DNA from: Cytophagaceae bacterium
GTDB lineage: Bacteria > Bacteroidota > Bacteroidia > Cytophagales > Spirosomataceae
Assembly: GCA_016722655.1 (NCBI GenBank)
Contig: JADKIR010000005.1
Coordinates: 62,001 to 126,000 of the forward strand
Direction of reading: 5' to 3'
DNA: 64,000 bases
Numbering within the stretch: position 1 is the stretch's first letter; every line of letters begins with the position of its first letter. The notes beneath the pieces were generated by a model. That model did not search any database. It worked only from the letters and a program-made list of their open reading frames with translations, and was not told the DNA's origin. Shown piece after piece: positions 1-8,340 of the stretch. The position numbers and the translations under genes were made by a program.

Positions 1-370
1 CTTTAAAGGCTATGAGATCATCACCGTTGTTGCAAATGATATGGTCATCTTTAACGGTAAAGTTTCTCAAGGCGGGTACGGTTAGAAAATAAAGAGGCTC
101 AGGATTGGTACTTTCAGGGTTTTTGAAAATATGAATGCCTTCTGCATACTCAGCAATGAATAGAAATTTCTCAGTACGATAGCTGTCACTAATGTTTTTT
201 AGGGGTCGCGATGGTTCGAGCCAAATTTTATCCAGAGCACTCCTTTTTATGGTTTTTTTTATAAAATAACCTTCCGACTGAGCACTGGGATCGCTTTCCC
301 GGAAATCCTCAAATTTTCGGCAGGAACTCAATAACACCATGGCGGAAAGTGCCAATATTGTTTTTAACAT
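1..370 (-). CDS. Lipoprotein, N-terminal part only (runs off the window edge)
   Basis: The frame is open from an ATG at 370 down to base 1, giving 123 residues with no stop, so the C-terminus lies outside the window. The N-terminus is a lipoprotein signal (hydrophobic stretch, then LLSSC with Cys17), predicting an outer-membrane or periplasmic lipoprotein. Residues about 68-122 contain a pattern like one blade of an LVIVD-type beta-propeller (LFIAEYAEGIHIFKNPES followed by a segment describing a value). Such propeller lipoproteins are common in Bacteroidetes, but one blade is weak evidence. It reads in the same direction as the M48 protease upstream, separated by a terminator-like hairpin. 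Function unknown. Confidence 0.7.
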   Translation of the reverse strand, partial: MLKTILALSAMVLLSSCRKFEDFRESDPSAQSEGYFIKKTIKRSALDKIWLEPSRPLKNISDSYRTEKFLFIAEYAEGIHIFKNPESTNPEPLYFLTVPALRNFTVKDDHIICNNGDDLIAFK

Positions 371-432
371 TCAAAAAACGATTTTTATTTATTTTTACAA
401 TAAACGTTCCAATTCGGGATTTCTTATTTCCC

Positions 433-464
433 AAAAAAAATCCCACCCGGTAAAGGGCAGGATT
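433..464 (-). terminator. Rho-independent terminator after the M48 protease gene
   Basis: On the minus strand a 10-bp stem (AATCCTGCCC with GGGTGGGATT, two G-T wobbles) closes a 6-base loop and is followed by a run of eight T. It lies about 20 bases past the M48 stop codon and separates that gene from the lipoprotein gene that follows. Confidence 0.65.
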
Positions 465-486
465 AGAACTATAATTGTAAATATTT

Positions 487-1320
487 TTATTTGTTTCCGT
501 AGGCATAATAATATTTCATTGCCTTATCCATTTGTGCTGTAAGATTCGCAATTCTGGATTCATCAGTAGGGTGAGTCGAAAGCAATTTCGGAGGTTTTTG
601 AGAGGTTTCGGCTGCTTTCGCCATTCTTTGCCAGAAAGCCACAGCTTCCTGAGGATTATAACCTGCCATTGACATAAAAATCAATCCAATTTTATCTGCT
701 TCTGCCTCTTGTTTACGACTGTTGGGCAATACTCCACCCAGCGTAGTTCCAATTCCCAATACTTGCCCTGCGGCTTCCATTACCCGTTGGTCGCCTGTGG
801 CTACTCCTGCAGCTACAGCTCCTAATTGAGTGATTCCCTGTGCCATCATTGCACGACTCATACGCTCGCGTCCATGCTCGGCTATGGCGTGTGCCACCTC
901 ATGACCCATTACCACCGCAATACCCGCTTCCGACTGACAAATAGGCAATATTCCCGTATAAAAAACCACTTTTCCACCGGGCATACACCAGGCATTTAAC
1001 TCTTTACTCTCTACAGTTCTGAATTCCCACTGGTATCCGTCTAATAAGGAACCCAGATTTTGTTGAATCAGATAATTCTCCGCTGCTTTTTTTATTCTTT
1101 CACCTACTCTGGCAACCATCTGGGCATCGGCTTTTGATGCCGGCACTTGTTTTACGGTATCCAGAAATCCCTTGTATTGCTGAAAACTCAGACTCATCAT
1201 TTGTTCACCCGATACCAGCCCAACAAACTGCTTTCTGTTGGTCAAAGGCACTCTCTGACATGCCCATACAAACACAGCCATTAGAGAAACCGTCAGTAAA
1301 ATCTTATAATTTTTATTCAT
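487..1320 (-). CDS. M48 family metalloprotease, lipoprotein
   Basis: A 277-residue zinc metalloprotease of the M48 family (LoiP/BepA/Oma1-like), expected to degrade or quality-control envelope proteins. A lipoprotein signal ends at Cys21 (FVWAC), so it should be anchored in the envelope. The HEXXH zinc motif is HEVAH at residues 140-144, preceded by the usual GGKVVFYTG substrate-strand motif (about 115-123), and the downstream glutamate motif is EAEADKIG near 205-212. The length matches single-domain periplasmic M48 proteins without TPR repeats. It is transcribed alone and ends at a terminator. The specific substrate cannot be inferred. Confidence 0.93.
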   Translation of the reverse strand: MNKNYKILLTVSLMAVFVWACQRVPLTNRKQFVGLVSGEQMMSLSFQQYKGFLDTVKQVPASKADAQMVARVGERIKKAAENYLIQQNLGSLLDGYQWEFRTVESKELNAWCMPGGKVVFYTGILPICQSEAGIAVVMGHEVAHAIAEHGRERMSRAMMAQGITQLGAVAAGVATGDQRVMEAAGQVLGIGTTLGGVLPNSRKQEAEADKIGLIFMSMAGYNPQEAVAFWQRMAKAAETSQKPPKLLSTHPTDESRIANLTAQMDKAMKYYYAYGNK

Positions 1321-1406
1321 TTTGTTGTTAATTATGGTAATTACGTGCCTGATATTTTTAGTTTTTTAATCAATTACCCGTTTTTTTGATTAAAACGCTA
1401 AATTAA

Positions 1407-1438
1407 TTGAATCATTTATTCTGTAAGACTTATTTTTG
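1407..1438 (+). promoter_or_regulatory. Bacteroidetes-type promoter for the FAH-hydrolase gene
   Basis: A TTG at 1407-1409 and a TATTTTTG box at 1431-1438 are 21 bases apart, which fits the Bacteroidetes sigma-A consensus TTG-N19..21-TAnnTTTG. The box ends 20 bases before the ATG at 1459. Promoter activity is inferred from the pattern only. Confidence 0.5.
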
Positions 1439-1458
1439 TAAAAAAGTAATCTTAAAAT

Positions 1459-2067
1459 ATGAAAATTCTTGCGGTTGGACGCAATTACGTGGCTCATATT
1501 GCCGAACTCAACAACGAAAAACCCGATCAGCCGGTAATATTTTCGAAGCCTGAAACGGCCATTTTGCGTAACAATGAGCCTTTCTATTATCCTGATTTTA
1601 CGCAAGATATTCATCATGAAGTGGAGATTTTGCTCAAGATATCTAAAATGGGAAAAAATATCGAAGAAAAATTTGCTCATAAATATTATGAGGAAATCGG
1701 TCTGGGTATTGATTTCACGGCCCGCGATATTCAGACCCAACTCAAAAATAAAGGCCTGCCCTGGGACCTGGCCAAAGGTTTCAATGGCTCAGCACCCATT
1801 TCGGAGTTTATTCCAAAGGCAGGTTATGATATGCAAAATCTCAATTTTTCGCTCGATGTAAACGGTGAAAGACGTCAGACAGGAAATACTTCGCTCATGC
1901 TATATTCGTTTGATTATCTGATTGCTTTTATTTCCAGATACTTTACATTGAAAACCGGAGATATCATTTACACCGGTACGCCTGCGGGTGTTGGTCCGGT
2001 AAAAATAGGCGATAAGCTGACCGGAAAAATTGAAGAAAAAGTGATGTTTGATTTTGAAGTGAAATAA
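1459..2067 (+). CDS. Fumarylacetoacetate hydrolase (FAH) family protein
   Basis: A 202-residue single-domain FAH-fold enzyme of the FAHD1/acylpyruvase type, which cleave or decarboxylate 2-oxo acids with a bound divalent metal. Visible family features are the N-terminal VGRNYVAHIAEL, the metal-binding glutamates in HHEVEILL (Glu54 and Glu56), Asp85 in GLGIDFTARD, and the C-terminal GDIIYTGTPAGVGPV. The length is right for the bacterial single-domain form. The stop codon abuts the ATG of the M23 peptidase gene (TAAATG), so the two are probably cotranscribed. The exact substrate (acylpyruvate, oxaloacetate or another) is not resolved by sequence. Confidence 0.93.
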   Translation: MKILAVGRNYVAHIAELNNEKPDQPVIFSKPETAILRNNEPFYYPDFTQDIHHEVEILLKISKMGKNIEEKFAHKYYEEIGLGIDFTARDIQTQLKNKGLPWDLAKGFNGSAPISEFIPKAGYDMQNLNFSLDVNGERRQTGNTSLMLYSFDYLIAFISRYFTLKTGDIIYTGTPAGVGPVKIGDKLTGKIEEKVMFDFEVK

Positions 2068-3966
2068 ATGATTCTAAAAAAATATTTTAAAACTGCTTTC
2101 CTGATTATTGGTTTAAAAACCGCAATTGCACAAAGTCCATTTCCCAAAGGATATTTCATTATGCCCATAGCTCCCGGTCAGGCGACTTCGCTTTCAGGTT
2201 GTTTTGGCGATATCCGTATCAATCATTTCCATGCCGGTTTAGATATCCGCACGGGTGGGGTAGAAGGTAAAAATGTTTACGCTGCCGCCGGTGGTTATGT
2301 ATCAAGAATAAAAATCCAGAATGGAGGCTATGGAAACGCCATCTATATTACGCATCCCAATGGTTACACGACGGTTTATGCTCATTTGAAAGTTCTGAAC
2401 GATACACTTCAAAAATATCTGGTAGCACAGCAATATTTACAAAAAACCTGGGAGATCGACCTTTCGCTGAATCCGGAGCAGTTTAAAGTCAAACAAGGTG
2501 ACCTGATGGCACTTTCCGGCAATACGGGTGGCTCGGCTGGACCACACCTGCATTTCGAAATCAGAGACGAAAAAGAAAACGTTTTGGATCCCTCTCAGTT
2601 TGGATTTTCAGACCTGAAAGATGTCGCAGCTCCGGTAATTGAAATGATATCTTTGAAAACCATGTCTAAAGATGCCCGCATAAACGGGAAGTTTGGATTG
2701 TTTAATTTTCCGGTCATCAAAAACAAAAAGGGTGAGTATGTGTTGGCTCAAAAAATATATGCAAAAGGACTCATTGGTCTGGAAGTGCTGACCTATGACC
2801 GCAGCGGTAATTCACCGTTTCGTCAAGGGGTAAACCGGATTATTCTTCAGGTTAACGCAGAAAAAACATTCGACTTTAAACTGGACAAAATGGCTTTCCA
2901 TAACAGGCTTTCCATGAACACCCACGTAAACTATGAAAAGCTAATCAACAAAGGCCAAAAGATTCATAGGTGCTATGTGCTTGATGGAAATGATTTCGAT
3001 TTTTATAGTACAGGAAATGAAAAAGGGAAATTTTCGATAAAAAACGATACCAATGCGGTTAAATTGGAGGTTTTTGATTCTTTCATGAATTCTGCCCGTT
3101 TGGAATTTAAAATTCTGAACGAAAGCCTTGATAAAAGTGTCAGCCCGGCCATCAAAAAGTCACCGCCGACAGTAGGAATTTCGGACAATTTTCTATTCCT
3201 AAACTATCAGGGCAGTGACAGTATTCCTGAGAAGATTACTGTAAAAGCAAATGGAAAATTCGATACTACTTATTTTGAAAAATCAATTCAAAACAACTGG
3301 TTAAAAGTATTTGATTTGAGCGAAAATTTTATTGAAGAACTCCGGGTAGGAAACAAGAAAATGGATGTTCCGGTTAATTATTTCATAAGGAAATCAGAGC
3401 CAAATTTTAAATCAGAAAAATTCGATATTGATTTTCAGAAATCTGTATTTTTTGATGCTCCGGTAAATATGCAGGAAAAGGAGAATAAATTAATTCTGCA
3501 CGAAGATATTATCCCGCTGAAAAGTCAGGCCACGGTAACCTGGAAGTATTTCAATGCACCTAACTATATTGATAAATTCGGCATTTATCTTCAGGACCGA
3601 AAACCAAAGTTTATTGGAGGAGAATGGGCAAAAAACGAAATCAAATTTAATATCAAAGAATTTGGAACCTATCAATTGATGTACGATGGCGTGCCACCCC
3701 TGATTACCCCACGAACTCTTGATTCCAATTCCTTGAAATACAGGATTTCAGACGAGCTTTCTGGAATAAAAACTATCAACTGCACCGTAAACGACGAATG
3801 GGTGCTGATGAATTATGAGTTTAAATCGGGTTTAATATGGTCAGAAAAAGCAGACAAATCAAAACCTTTTTCGGGTAAAGTTGTTTTATCTATAACAGAC
3901 AACGCCGGCAATATTGCCAGGCACGAAACCGAAATTATCAACAAAAACAATGAGACCGGAAATTAA
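2068..3966 (+). CDS. M23 family metallopeptidase, exported
   Basis: A 632-residue protein with a signal peptide (residues 1-21, ending AIAQ) followed by an M23/LytM peptidase domain at about 30-180. Zinc ligands are visible as His55 and Asp59 (HFHAGLDIRTGG) and the HLH motif at 160-162 (GPHLHFEIRDE), so it is probably catalytically active and cuts peptidoglycan cross-links. Residues about 180-632 form a long beta-rich tail with no recognised motif, a layout seen in Bacteroidetes M23 proteins. It starts directly after the upstream stop, and its own 3' end overlaps the peroxiredoxin gene by 17 bases, supporting a three-gene transcript. Confidence 0.93.
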   Translation: MILKKYFKTAFLIIGLKTAIAQSPFPKGYFIMPIAPGQATSLSGCFGDIRINHFHAGLDIRTGGVEGKNVYAAAGGYVSRIKIQNGGYGNAIYITHPNGYTTVYAHLKVLNDTLQKYLVAQQYLQKTWEIDLSLNPEQFKVKQGDLMALSGNTGGSAGPHLHFEIRDEKENVLDPSQFGFSDLKDVAAPVIEMISLKTMSKDARINGKFGLFNFPVIKNKKGEYVLAQKIYAKGLIGLEVLTYDRSGNSPFRQGVNRIILQVNAEKTFDFKLDKMAFHNRLSMNTHVNYEKLINKGQKIHRCYVLDGNDFDFYSTGNEKGKFSIKNDTNAVKLEVFDSFMNSARLEFKILNESLDKSVSPAIKKSPPTVGISDNFLFLNYQGSDSIPEKITVKANGKFDTTYFEKSIQNNWLKVFDLSENFIEELRVGNKKMDVPVNYFIRKSEPNFKSEKFDIDFQKSVFFDAPVNMQEKENKLILHEDIIPLKSQATVTWKYFNAPNYIDKFGIYLQDRKPKFIGGEWAKNEIKFNIKEFGTYQLMYDGVPPLITPRTLDSNSLKYRISDELSGIKTINCTVNDEWVLMNYEFKSGLIWSEKADKSKPFSGKVVLSITDNAGNIARHETEIINKNNETGN

Positions 3967-4399
3967 TTCACAAGCCCCTGATTTTGAAGCTTTAAATCAG
4001 GATGGAAAAGCAGTAAAACTCAGCGATTTCAGAGGGAAAAAAGTAGTTTTATATTTTTATCCCAAAGACAATACTCCCACCTGTACTACCCAGGCGTGTA
4101 ATCTGAGAGACAATTATGAGCAGCTTTTAAAAAATGGATATGTCGTATTAGGTGTGAGCGTGGATAATGTAAAATCGCATGCAAAATTTAAAGCTAAGTT
4201 TGAGCTACCTTTTGACTTAATTGCCGACCCTGATCATGCCATCGTTGATAAATACGGCGTTTGGGGCGAAAAAATGATGTACGGCAAAAAGTACATGGGT
4301 ACTTTCAGGACCACTTTTGTGATTGATGAAAAAGGAATCATAACCGAAATCATCGATAAAGTGGAATCAAAAGCCCACACTTCTCAAATTATTGCCTGA
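3950..4399 (+). CDS. bcp: Thioredoxin-dependent peroxiredoxin, Bcp type
   Basis: A 149-residue BCP/PrxQ peroxiredoxin that reduces hydrogen and organic peroxides using thioredoxin. The peroxidatic cysteine is Cys45 in NTPTCTTQAC, and Cys50, five residues on, fits the atypical 2-Cys BCP resolving position. The later motifs GTFRTTFVIDEKG and the N-terminal APDFEALNQDG are typical. An upstream in-frame ATG at 3914 would add 12 unrelated residues; the ATG at 3950 matches the family start and gives a 17-base overlap with the M23 gene. Cytoplasmic. Confidence 0.93.
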   Translation: MRPEINSQAPDFEALNQDGKAVKLSDFRGKKVVLYFYPKDNTPTCTTQACNLRDNYEQLLKNGYVVLGVSVDNVKSHAKFKAKFELPFDLIADPDHAIVDKYGVWGEKMMYGKKYMGTFRTTFVIDEKGIITEIIDKVESKAHTSQIIA

Positions 4400-4474
4400 T
4401 TTTTTTTCGATACAAAAACTAAAAAGATATTTGATTCGTTTTATCTCTACATTTGTAAAAATTTCAAATTTCAA

Positions 4475-4885
4475 TTGAAAAAACGTATTCTTAAATTTTT
4501 GACTGTATTCATGACACTGATTACTCTGCTGAGTAGTCATGGCTATGCTTATTTTAAGCATACCTGTCTGATTACCAAAAAGGAAACGGTTTCAATAAAA
4601 CTTCATACCTGCTATGGAGATTACAAGCCTGAGCGTGACAACGGTACGAAAATCAAAAGGTCTTCCTGTTGTAAAATTGAGCATCTGGTCAATAAGGTGG
4701 ATACCGGTGGGAAATTTGATTCTAATCTGCATTTTGATGTTTTCTGTTACCATACCAAACCCTCAGTTTTTGATTTTAAACAAGCTGAATCCAATTTAAC
4801 CGAATGTTCAGGATATCATTTTTATTCTGATTCCTCTCCTCCTGTCACAAAGTTGTTTATTCTGAATAATTCATTTTTAATTTAA
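4475..4885 (+). CDS. HYC_CC_PP family exported protein
   Basis: A 136-residue exported protein with a hydrophobic N-terminus (residues 3-26, to SSHGYA). It carries the three hallmarks that name the HYC_CC_PP family in order: a His-x-Cys element (LHTCYGD, about 44-50), a vicinal Cys-Cys (RSSCCKIE, Cys65-Cys66), and Pro-Pro near the C-terminus (DSSPPVTKL). The start used is TTG at 4475, because it gives the expected positively charged signal peptide MKKRILKF; the ATG at 4511 would truncate it. In Bacteroidetes this family sits beside a TonB-dependent receptor, as here, and a role in metal handling is suspected but not proven. Confidence 0.8.
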   Translation: MKKRILKFLTVFMTLITLLSSHGYAYFKHTCLITKKETVSIKLHTCYGDYKPERDNGTKIKRSSCCKIEHLVNKVDTGGKFDSNLHFDVFCYHTKPSVFDFKQAESNLTECSGYHFYSDSSPPVTKLFILNNSFLI

Positions 4886-4942
4886 GAAATACATATAAGT
4901 ACTTTTAATTAAGTGTTTTATGTTTTTTTGAATTTATGAAAA

Positions 4943-7135
4943 ATGAAAAATATTCTGTTTCTATTAATTATATTTAGTTCCAGTGCCTTCGCACAGTCAA
5001 TCAAAGGGAATATTAAAGATTCTCAAAATCAGGTTTTGCCCGGTGTAATCGTTAGTATTATTGGTGAAAAAGGCAATGTGGTGTTTTCAGACGAAAAAGG
5101 TGATTTTTCAATTAAACCCGCAACTCATAATCCCAAACTGGTTTTTACATTATTAGGTTTTAATTCTGATACCATTTCAATCCAAAACGACCAATTTCTG
5201 ACTATTGTCCTGAAAGAATCTAACGCCACCCTTGACGCTTTGGTGGTAAATGGCAATGCCACAGTAATAGATCGTTTGTCGGCTATTCAAACCGAAACCC
5301 TCACCAGCAAGGCACTCACCAAGGCCGCTTGTTGCAATCTGAGCGAAAGTTTTGAAACCAATGCCTCAGTAAGTGTAAGTTATGCCGACGCAGTTACCGG
5401 TGCCAAGCAGATACAAATGCTGGGATTGAGCGGGGCTTATATTCAAACCAATCTCGAAAATATACCTAATCTTCGGGGTTTGGCTGCCACTTTTGGTCTC
5501 AATTACATTCCCGGTACCTGGATACAGTCTATTGATATTGGAAAAGGTGTGGGTTCTGTGGTTAATGGCTACGAAAACATGGCGGGCGTGATTAATGTGG
5601 AAATTAAAAAGCCTGAAAATTCGGAAAGATTCCTTCTAAACGCTTATCTCAACCATTGGGGAAGGGCTGAAATGAACCTCAATGTTTCCAGAAAACTAAA
5701 TCCGAAATGGTCTATGGGTATTCTGAGTCATGGATCGGCACTTCCCACCGAATTTGACCGAAATAATGACGGTTTTCGTGATTTACCAAGATATCAACAG
5801 ATCAATCTCATTAACCGGTGGAAATATCAGTCAGATAAATATATGGCTCAGTTTGGTGCAAAATATCTGGCAGAAAACCGTTCCGGTGGGCAAATGGGCT
5901 TTGTCTCGGCAAAAGAAAGTCCATTGATTTATGGGTTTTCCAATCAGACCCAACGTTTTGAAGTTTTTTCTAAAACGGCAAGGCTTTTCCAGGAAAAACC
6001 ATTTCGGGGTCTGGGTTTGATTCTCAATTACTCGGCACATTTTTCTGATTCCTATTTCGGACAAAAGCCCTATTTCGCCAACCAAAACAGTTTTTATCTT
6101 AATCTGATTTATCAGGATAAAATTGTGGATACCCGCCATACTTACAAAACCGGAATCAGTTATCTGAATGATAATTATGATGAAAAATTAGGTGGTCTTA
6201 CAAGGATCAGAAATGAATCAGTGCCGGGAATATTTTATGAATACACCTACAATCATTTGGACCGCACCGTTTTATTGTTAGGTGCCAGATTGGACCATCA
6301 TAATCTTTTTGGGACTAAGTTTACACCCAGATTACATTTCAAGCAAGATATTGGGCAAAATGACACCTGGAGGCTGAGTGCGGGCACCGGCTTCAGAGTT
6401 GCCAATCCACTGGCTGAATACTTCGGTAATCTGGTAAGTAGCAGGTCGGTAGTGTTTTTAGAAGAACTTTTGCCGGAAGAATCAATAAATATCGGTACTT
6501 CTTACATTAAGGAGATTGGAAGACTCTCATTTATGGCGGAATACTATTTTACAAAATTTAAGAACCAAATGGTGGCAGATGCTGAGCATACCCAGTATCT
6601 GTATTTTTATAATCTTGAAGGAAAATCCTATACCCAAAGTGGCCTTTTTGAGATTAACTATGGACCGCGAAAAAATTGGGAGCTTAAACTTGCCTATAAA
6701 TTTGTGGAAAGCAAGCAGACATTAGGCAAACCCAATCAGGAAAAGATACTTTTTGACAAAATGTTTTTGCCTAAAAACCGGGTTTTAATCAACGTAGCCT
6801 ATGCATTGCCTTATGACAAATGGAAATATGACTTTACCTTACAATGGAACGGTAAGAGGAGAATCCCTAATTCAGGGAACAATTTTGATCTGCTCAATTA
6901 CCGGACCATGCCCGTAGTTTATTCGGCTTCTTTTGTAAATCTCAATGCTCAAATCAACAGAAATTTTCCAAAAGTTGAAATCTATCTGGGCGGAGAGAAT
7001 CTTACAAATTTTAAGCAAAAAGATCCGATTGTTTCGGCTGACCAGCCATTTTCTAATAACTTTGATGCGGGTTTGGCCTGGGGGCCTGTGGTGGGGGCTA
7101 CCATTTATACCGGTTTTCGTTATAAAGTTCCTTAA
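4943..7135 (+). CDS. TonB-dependent receptor, probably for a metal
   Basis: A 730-residue outer-membrane receptor: signal peptide to residue 18 (SSAFAQ), a carboxypeptidase-like regulatory domain at about 19-92 (IKGNIKDSQNQVLPGV), a plug domain at about 110-225 (GAKQIQMLGLSGAYIQ, then VVNGYENMAGVINVEI), and a beta-barrel to the end. The plug contains vicinal cysteines Cys130-Cys131 (TKAACCNLSESF). It is flanked by a HYC_CC_PP gene upstream and an HMA-domain gene downstream, so uptake of copper or another soft metal is a reasonable inference, but the ligand is not shown by sequence. Confidence 0.92.
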   Translation: MKNILFLLIIFSSSAFAQSIKGNIKDSQNQVLPGVIVSIIGEKGNVVFSDEKGDFSIKPATHNPKLVFTLLGFNSDTISIQNDQFLTIVLKESNATLDALVVNGNATVIDRLSAIQTETLTSKALTKAACCNLSESFETNASVSVSYADAVTGAKQIQMLGLSGAYIQTNLENIPNLRGLAATFGLNYIPGTWIQSIDIGKGVGSVVNGYENMAGVINVEIKKPENSERFLLNAYLNHWGRAEMNLNVSRKLNPKWSMGILSHGSALPTEFDRNNDGFRDLPRYQQINLINRWKYQSDKYMAQFGAKYLAENRSGGQMGFVSAKESPLIYGFSNQTQRFEVFSKTARLFQEKPFRGLGLILNYSAHFSDSYFGQKPYFANQNSFYLNLIYQDKIVDTRHTYKTGISYLNDNYDEKLGGLTRIRNESVPGIFYEYTYNHLDRTVLLLGARLDHHNLFGTKFTPRLHFKQDIGQNDTWRLSAGTGFRVANPLAEYFGNLVSSRSVVFLEELLPEESINIGTSYIKEIGRLSFMAEYYFTKFKNQMVADAEHTQYLYFYNLEGKSYTQSGLFEINYGPRKNWELKLAYKFVESKQTLGKPNQEKILFDKMFLPKNRVLINVAYALPYDKWKYDFTLQWNGKRRIPNSGNNFDLLNYRTMPVVYSASFVNLNAQINRNFPKVEIYLGGENLTNFKQKDPIVSADQPFSNNFDAGLAWGPVVGATIYTGFRYKVP

Positions 7136-7207
7136 TTTTTAATCCGTATTTTTCTTAAAATGGTAATTGTAAATTTCTGAATATCAAATAAATAAATTTT
7201 AAAAATA

Positions 7208-7558
7208 ATGAAAAAGATTCTTGGTGTTTTGTCTATAGTATTGTTTATATCCTTTTCGGGTTTTGCCCAAAAATCTGCCACCATAGAAGAGGTAACCTTT
7301 AAGACTTCTGCCAAATGTGGAATGTGCAAAGAACGTATCGAGCATGATTTGAGTCTGACAAAAGGCGTAGAAAAGGCAGTTTTAAATCTGGATGATAAAA
7401 CTGTTCAAATTTCTTATAACGCCAAAAAAACTAATCCTGAGAAATTGAAAGTAAAAATCTCGAAAATTGGCTATGATGCCGACGAAGTGATTGCAGATCA
7501 GAAATCTCATGATAAATTACCTGCATGTTGCCAAAAAACTGCTGATGCTCATCAATAA
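7208..7558 (+). CDS. Exported heavy-metal-associated (HMA) domain protein
   Basis: A 116-residue protein with a signal peptide (1-20, SFSGFA) and one HMA/ferredoxin-like domain at about 26-96. The metal-binding CxxC is Cys37-Cys40 (SAKCGMCKERIE). The C-terminal tail adds vicinal cysteines Cys107-Cys108 and a nearby histidine (PACCQKTADAH), which standard HMA domains lack. It is expected to bind copper or a similar ion in the periplasm. It lies 72 bases after the TonB receptor and 26 bases before the OsmC gene, so probably acts with them. Confidence 0.9.
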   Translation: MKKILGVLSIVLFISFSGFAQKSATIEEVTFKTSAKCGMCKERIEHDLSLTKGVEKAVLNLDDKTVQISYNAKKTNPEKLKVKISKIGYDADEVIADQKSHDKLPACCQKTADAHQ

Positions 7559-7584
7559 AAAAGGTCAATTGAAATCTAAAAATT

Positions 7585-8004
7585 ATGAAAGTAGAATTAA
7601 ACAGAGTTGATGATGCCTTTCATTTTCAGGCGAAAGGTGCATCTGAAATTGTCGTAAATATTGATGCGGCAGAAGCCATCGGCGGAAAAAACCAGGGAGC
7701 AAGACCAATGGAACTATTGCTCATGGGTCTGGGTGGATGTACTTCCATCGATGTGATTTTGATTTTGAAAAAACAAAGGCAAGCATTGGAAGACATTAAA
7801 CTCGTCATTGAGGGGGATCGTGAAAAAATTGAGGGAACCGAAATGAGCCCATTCCGGAAAATCAATATTCATTTTATTCTGAAGGGAAATCTGGATGCAA
7901 AAAAAGTAGAAAAAGCGATTGAATTGTCGATGGAAAAATACTGTTCGGCAACCGCTCAATTATCATGTTCTGCCCAAATAACCCACACTTATGAGCTAGT
8001 CTGA
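7585..8004 (+). CDS. OsmC family protein
   Basis: A 139-residue OsmC/Ohr-fold protein of the YhfA-like branch, a cytoplasmic thiol-dependent peroxidase fold. The conserved cysteines are present: Cys52 in GLGGCTSIDV and Cys120 in MEKYCSATAQLSC, with an extra Cys128. The motif ARPMELLLMGLGGC is typical. It starts 26 bases after the HMA-domain gene. Whether it detoxifies hydroperoxides or serves another thiol function in this metal-linked setting is unknown. Confidence 0.92.
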   Translation: MKVELNRVDDAFHFQAKGASEIVVNIDAAEAIGGKNQGARPMELLLMGLGGCTSIDVILILKKQRQALEDIKLVIEGDREKIEGTEMSPFRKINIHFILKGNLDAKKVEKAIELSMEKYCSATAQLSCSAQITHTYELV

Positions 8005-8061
8005 GAGGTTTGGCACGAAGATTGATTTTTTAATTTTATTAATCACAAAATAAATAAGATT

Positions 8062-8256
8062 ATGAAATCAAAAATCGCTCTCCTAACATTAATTATCGCC
8101 CTTGGATTCAGTTCATTTGCTGCCGATTCTCCCATTGCCTTCGGCAAAAAGAGAGGTAAAAAAGCAAAAACTGAAAAATGTTGCTCAGAAGCTTCAAAAT
8201 CGCATTGTAAAACAGAGGCTGAAAAAGGAAAAACAGCTTGCTGTGTCAAGAAATAA
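8062..8256 (+). CDS. Small exported Cys-rich protein
   Basis: A 64-residue predicted protein: signal peptide about 1-20 (ALGFSSFA), a strongly basic stretch (GKKRGKKAKTEK), then a pattern of cysteines CC-x7-C-x10-CC (Cys40-41, Cys49, Cys60-61). The mature peptide is about 44 residues and looks like a metal-binding or disulfide-rich tail. No family is recognised. It is the last gene of the metal/thiol run and is followed within 25 bases by a strong terminator, which supports it being real despite its size. Confidence 0.7.
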   Translation: MKSKIALLTLIIALGFSSFAADSPIAFGKKRGKKAKTEKCCSEASKSHCKTEAEKGKTACCVKK

Positions 8257-8276
8257 GTTATAAGATTAAATTTTTC

Positions 8277-8311
8277 AAAAGGCTTCCATTTTTTTGGAAG
8301 CCTTTTTTTTG
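8277..8311 (+). terminator. Rho-independent terminator
   Basis: A perfect 9-bp stem (AAGGCTTCC at 8279-8287 with GGAAGCCTT at 8296-8304), an 8-base loop and a T run to 8310. It closes the 4.4-8.3 kb metal/thiol gene run and insulates thyA. Confidence 0.88.
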
Positions 8312-8340
8312 TTATTTTTACGAAAAAAAACATCCGATAA

